DNA of 6,251 nt from Clostridia bacterium. Lineage in GTDB: Bacteria; Bacillota_A; Clostridia; Christensenellales; Aristaeellaceae. Location: contig JAGCIC010000202.1 in the NCBI GenBank assembly GCA_017648805.1, forward strand, positions 1 through 6,251, in the 5' to 3' direction. The notes beneath the pieces were generated by a model that was not told the origin of the DNA, ran no database searches, and saw only the letters and a list, made by a program, of their open reading frames with translations. Both the position numbers and the translations under genes were made by a program. Below are positions 5,788 to 6,251 of this stretch, piece after piece (within the stretch, counting starts at the first letter, position 1; each line of letters starts with the position of its first letter).

Positions 5788-6251
5788 TTACTTATCCAAC
5801 AGGCTGTAGCCGCCCAGCAGCTCGGGCTTGTTGATCATCGAATCTTCTTTGGTTATGGGACGGATGACCCGGCAGGGCACGCCCGCGGCAAAAGAATCGG
5901 AAGGAATGTCCCGCGTCACCACGCTGCCAGCGCCGATCACGCACCTGTCGCCTATGGTCACGCCTGGGCATACCACCACGTTGGCGCCCAGCCAGCAGTC
6001 GTTGCCTATTGTGACGGGCTTGGCGTAGCAGGCGTGGGCGGGAGACCCGTTTTCGTCCTTAAGGCGGAAACGCTCGTCCGCCAGCAGGGGATGGATGGGG
6101 GTGACTATGGTGACGTTGGGGCCGAAATTGCAGTCGTCGCCTATGGTGACCTTCCCGTCGTCCTGCACGGTCAGGTTGAAGTTGCCGAAAAAGCGTTTGC
6201 CGATAAAGGTGTGCACGCCGTAATGGAACTGTATGGGTCCCTGAATGAAGC
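5788..6251 (-). CDS. Sugar O-acetyltransferase, maltose/galactoside acetyltransferase (LacA/Maa) family (5' partial)
   Basis: Enzymes of this left-handed beta-helix family transfer acetyl from acetyl-CoA to a hydroxyl of a sugar or related acceptor in the cytoplasm. About 153 residues are visible. Counting from the in-frame GTG at 6216, hexapeptide repeats run through most of the chain (VTIGDDCNFGPNVTI at 23-37; VTIGNDCWLGANVVV; VTIGDRCVIGAGSVV), then DIPSDSFAAGVPCRVIRPI at 103-121. His42 (TPIHP) matches the catalytic His of LacA, and FFGNFNLT at 9-16 matches the conserved segment before it. The GTG is not the real start: the frame stays open to the right edge and reads family-like residues (GPIQFHYG) before it. 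I estimate that some 50-65 N-terminal residues are outside the window. The acceptor cannot be predicted, since family members act on maltose, galactosides, Nod factors and others. It is the first visible gene of the - strand operon, 21 bases before nnr. Confidence 0.9.
   Translation of the reverse strand, partial: FIQGPIQFHYGVHTFIGKRFFGNFNLTVQDDGKVTIGDDCNFGPNVTIVTPIHPLLADERFRLKDENGSPAHACYAKPVTIGNDCWLGANVVVCPGVTIGDRCVIGAGSVVTRDIPSDSFAAGVPCRVIRPITKEDSMINKPELLGGYSLLDK

Noticed and set aside
6214..6216. GTG at 6216 as the start of the acetyltransferase gene
   Set aside because: Family-like sequence continues upstream to the window edge and the first hexapeptide region would be cut off. It is an internal valine codon.

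Overview
This window is GC-rich, densely packed bacterial chromosome. Six protein-coding genes cover almost all of it, and the largest gap between genes is 21 bases. The protein families and the strong GGAGG ribosome binding sites would suit a GC-rich Firmicute of the Clostridia type, for example an anaerobic gut lineage. This is inference: there is no rRNA or other marker to place it. No mobile element, tRNA, CRISPR array or phage gene was seen.

Left half, + strand (2-3307): a fused E1 component (alpha and beta domains in one chain) of a 2-oxo acid dehydrogenase complex runs in from beyond the left edge. It is followed with no gap by a two-domain lipoate-protein ligase, lplA. E1 decarboxylates a 2-oxo acid using thiamine diphosphate and passes the acyl group to lipoyl-E2; LplA attaches scavenged lipoate to such lipoyl domains. 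The pair is therefore one functional unit, and E2 and E3 genes are expected upstream, outside the window.

Right half, - strand (6251 down to 3314): a four-gene operon read right to left. It holds a hexapeptide-repeat sugar O-acetyltransferase (5' end off the window), the bifunctional NAD(P)H-hydrate repair enzyme Nnr, a 128-residue protein I do not recognise, and a UlaG-like metallo-beta-lactamase-fold hydrolase. The last three overlap one another (26 and 35 bases), which suggests coupled translation. The two operons converge with 6 bases between stop codons, and the likely terminator of the - strand operon lies inside the 3' end of lplA.

No promoter is visible for either operon, since both start outside the window. 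Most of the content is recognisable metabolism. The least explained items are the 128-residue protein, the insertions in the E1 alpha domain, and the terminator embedded in a convergent gene. I found no clear evidence of a new multi-gene system.
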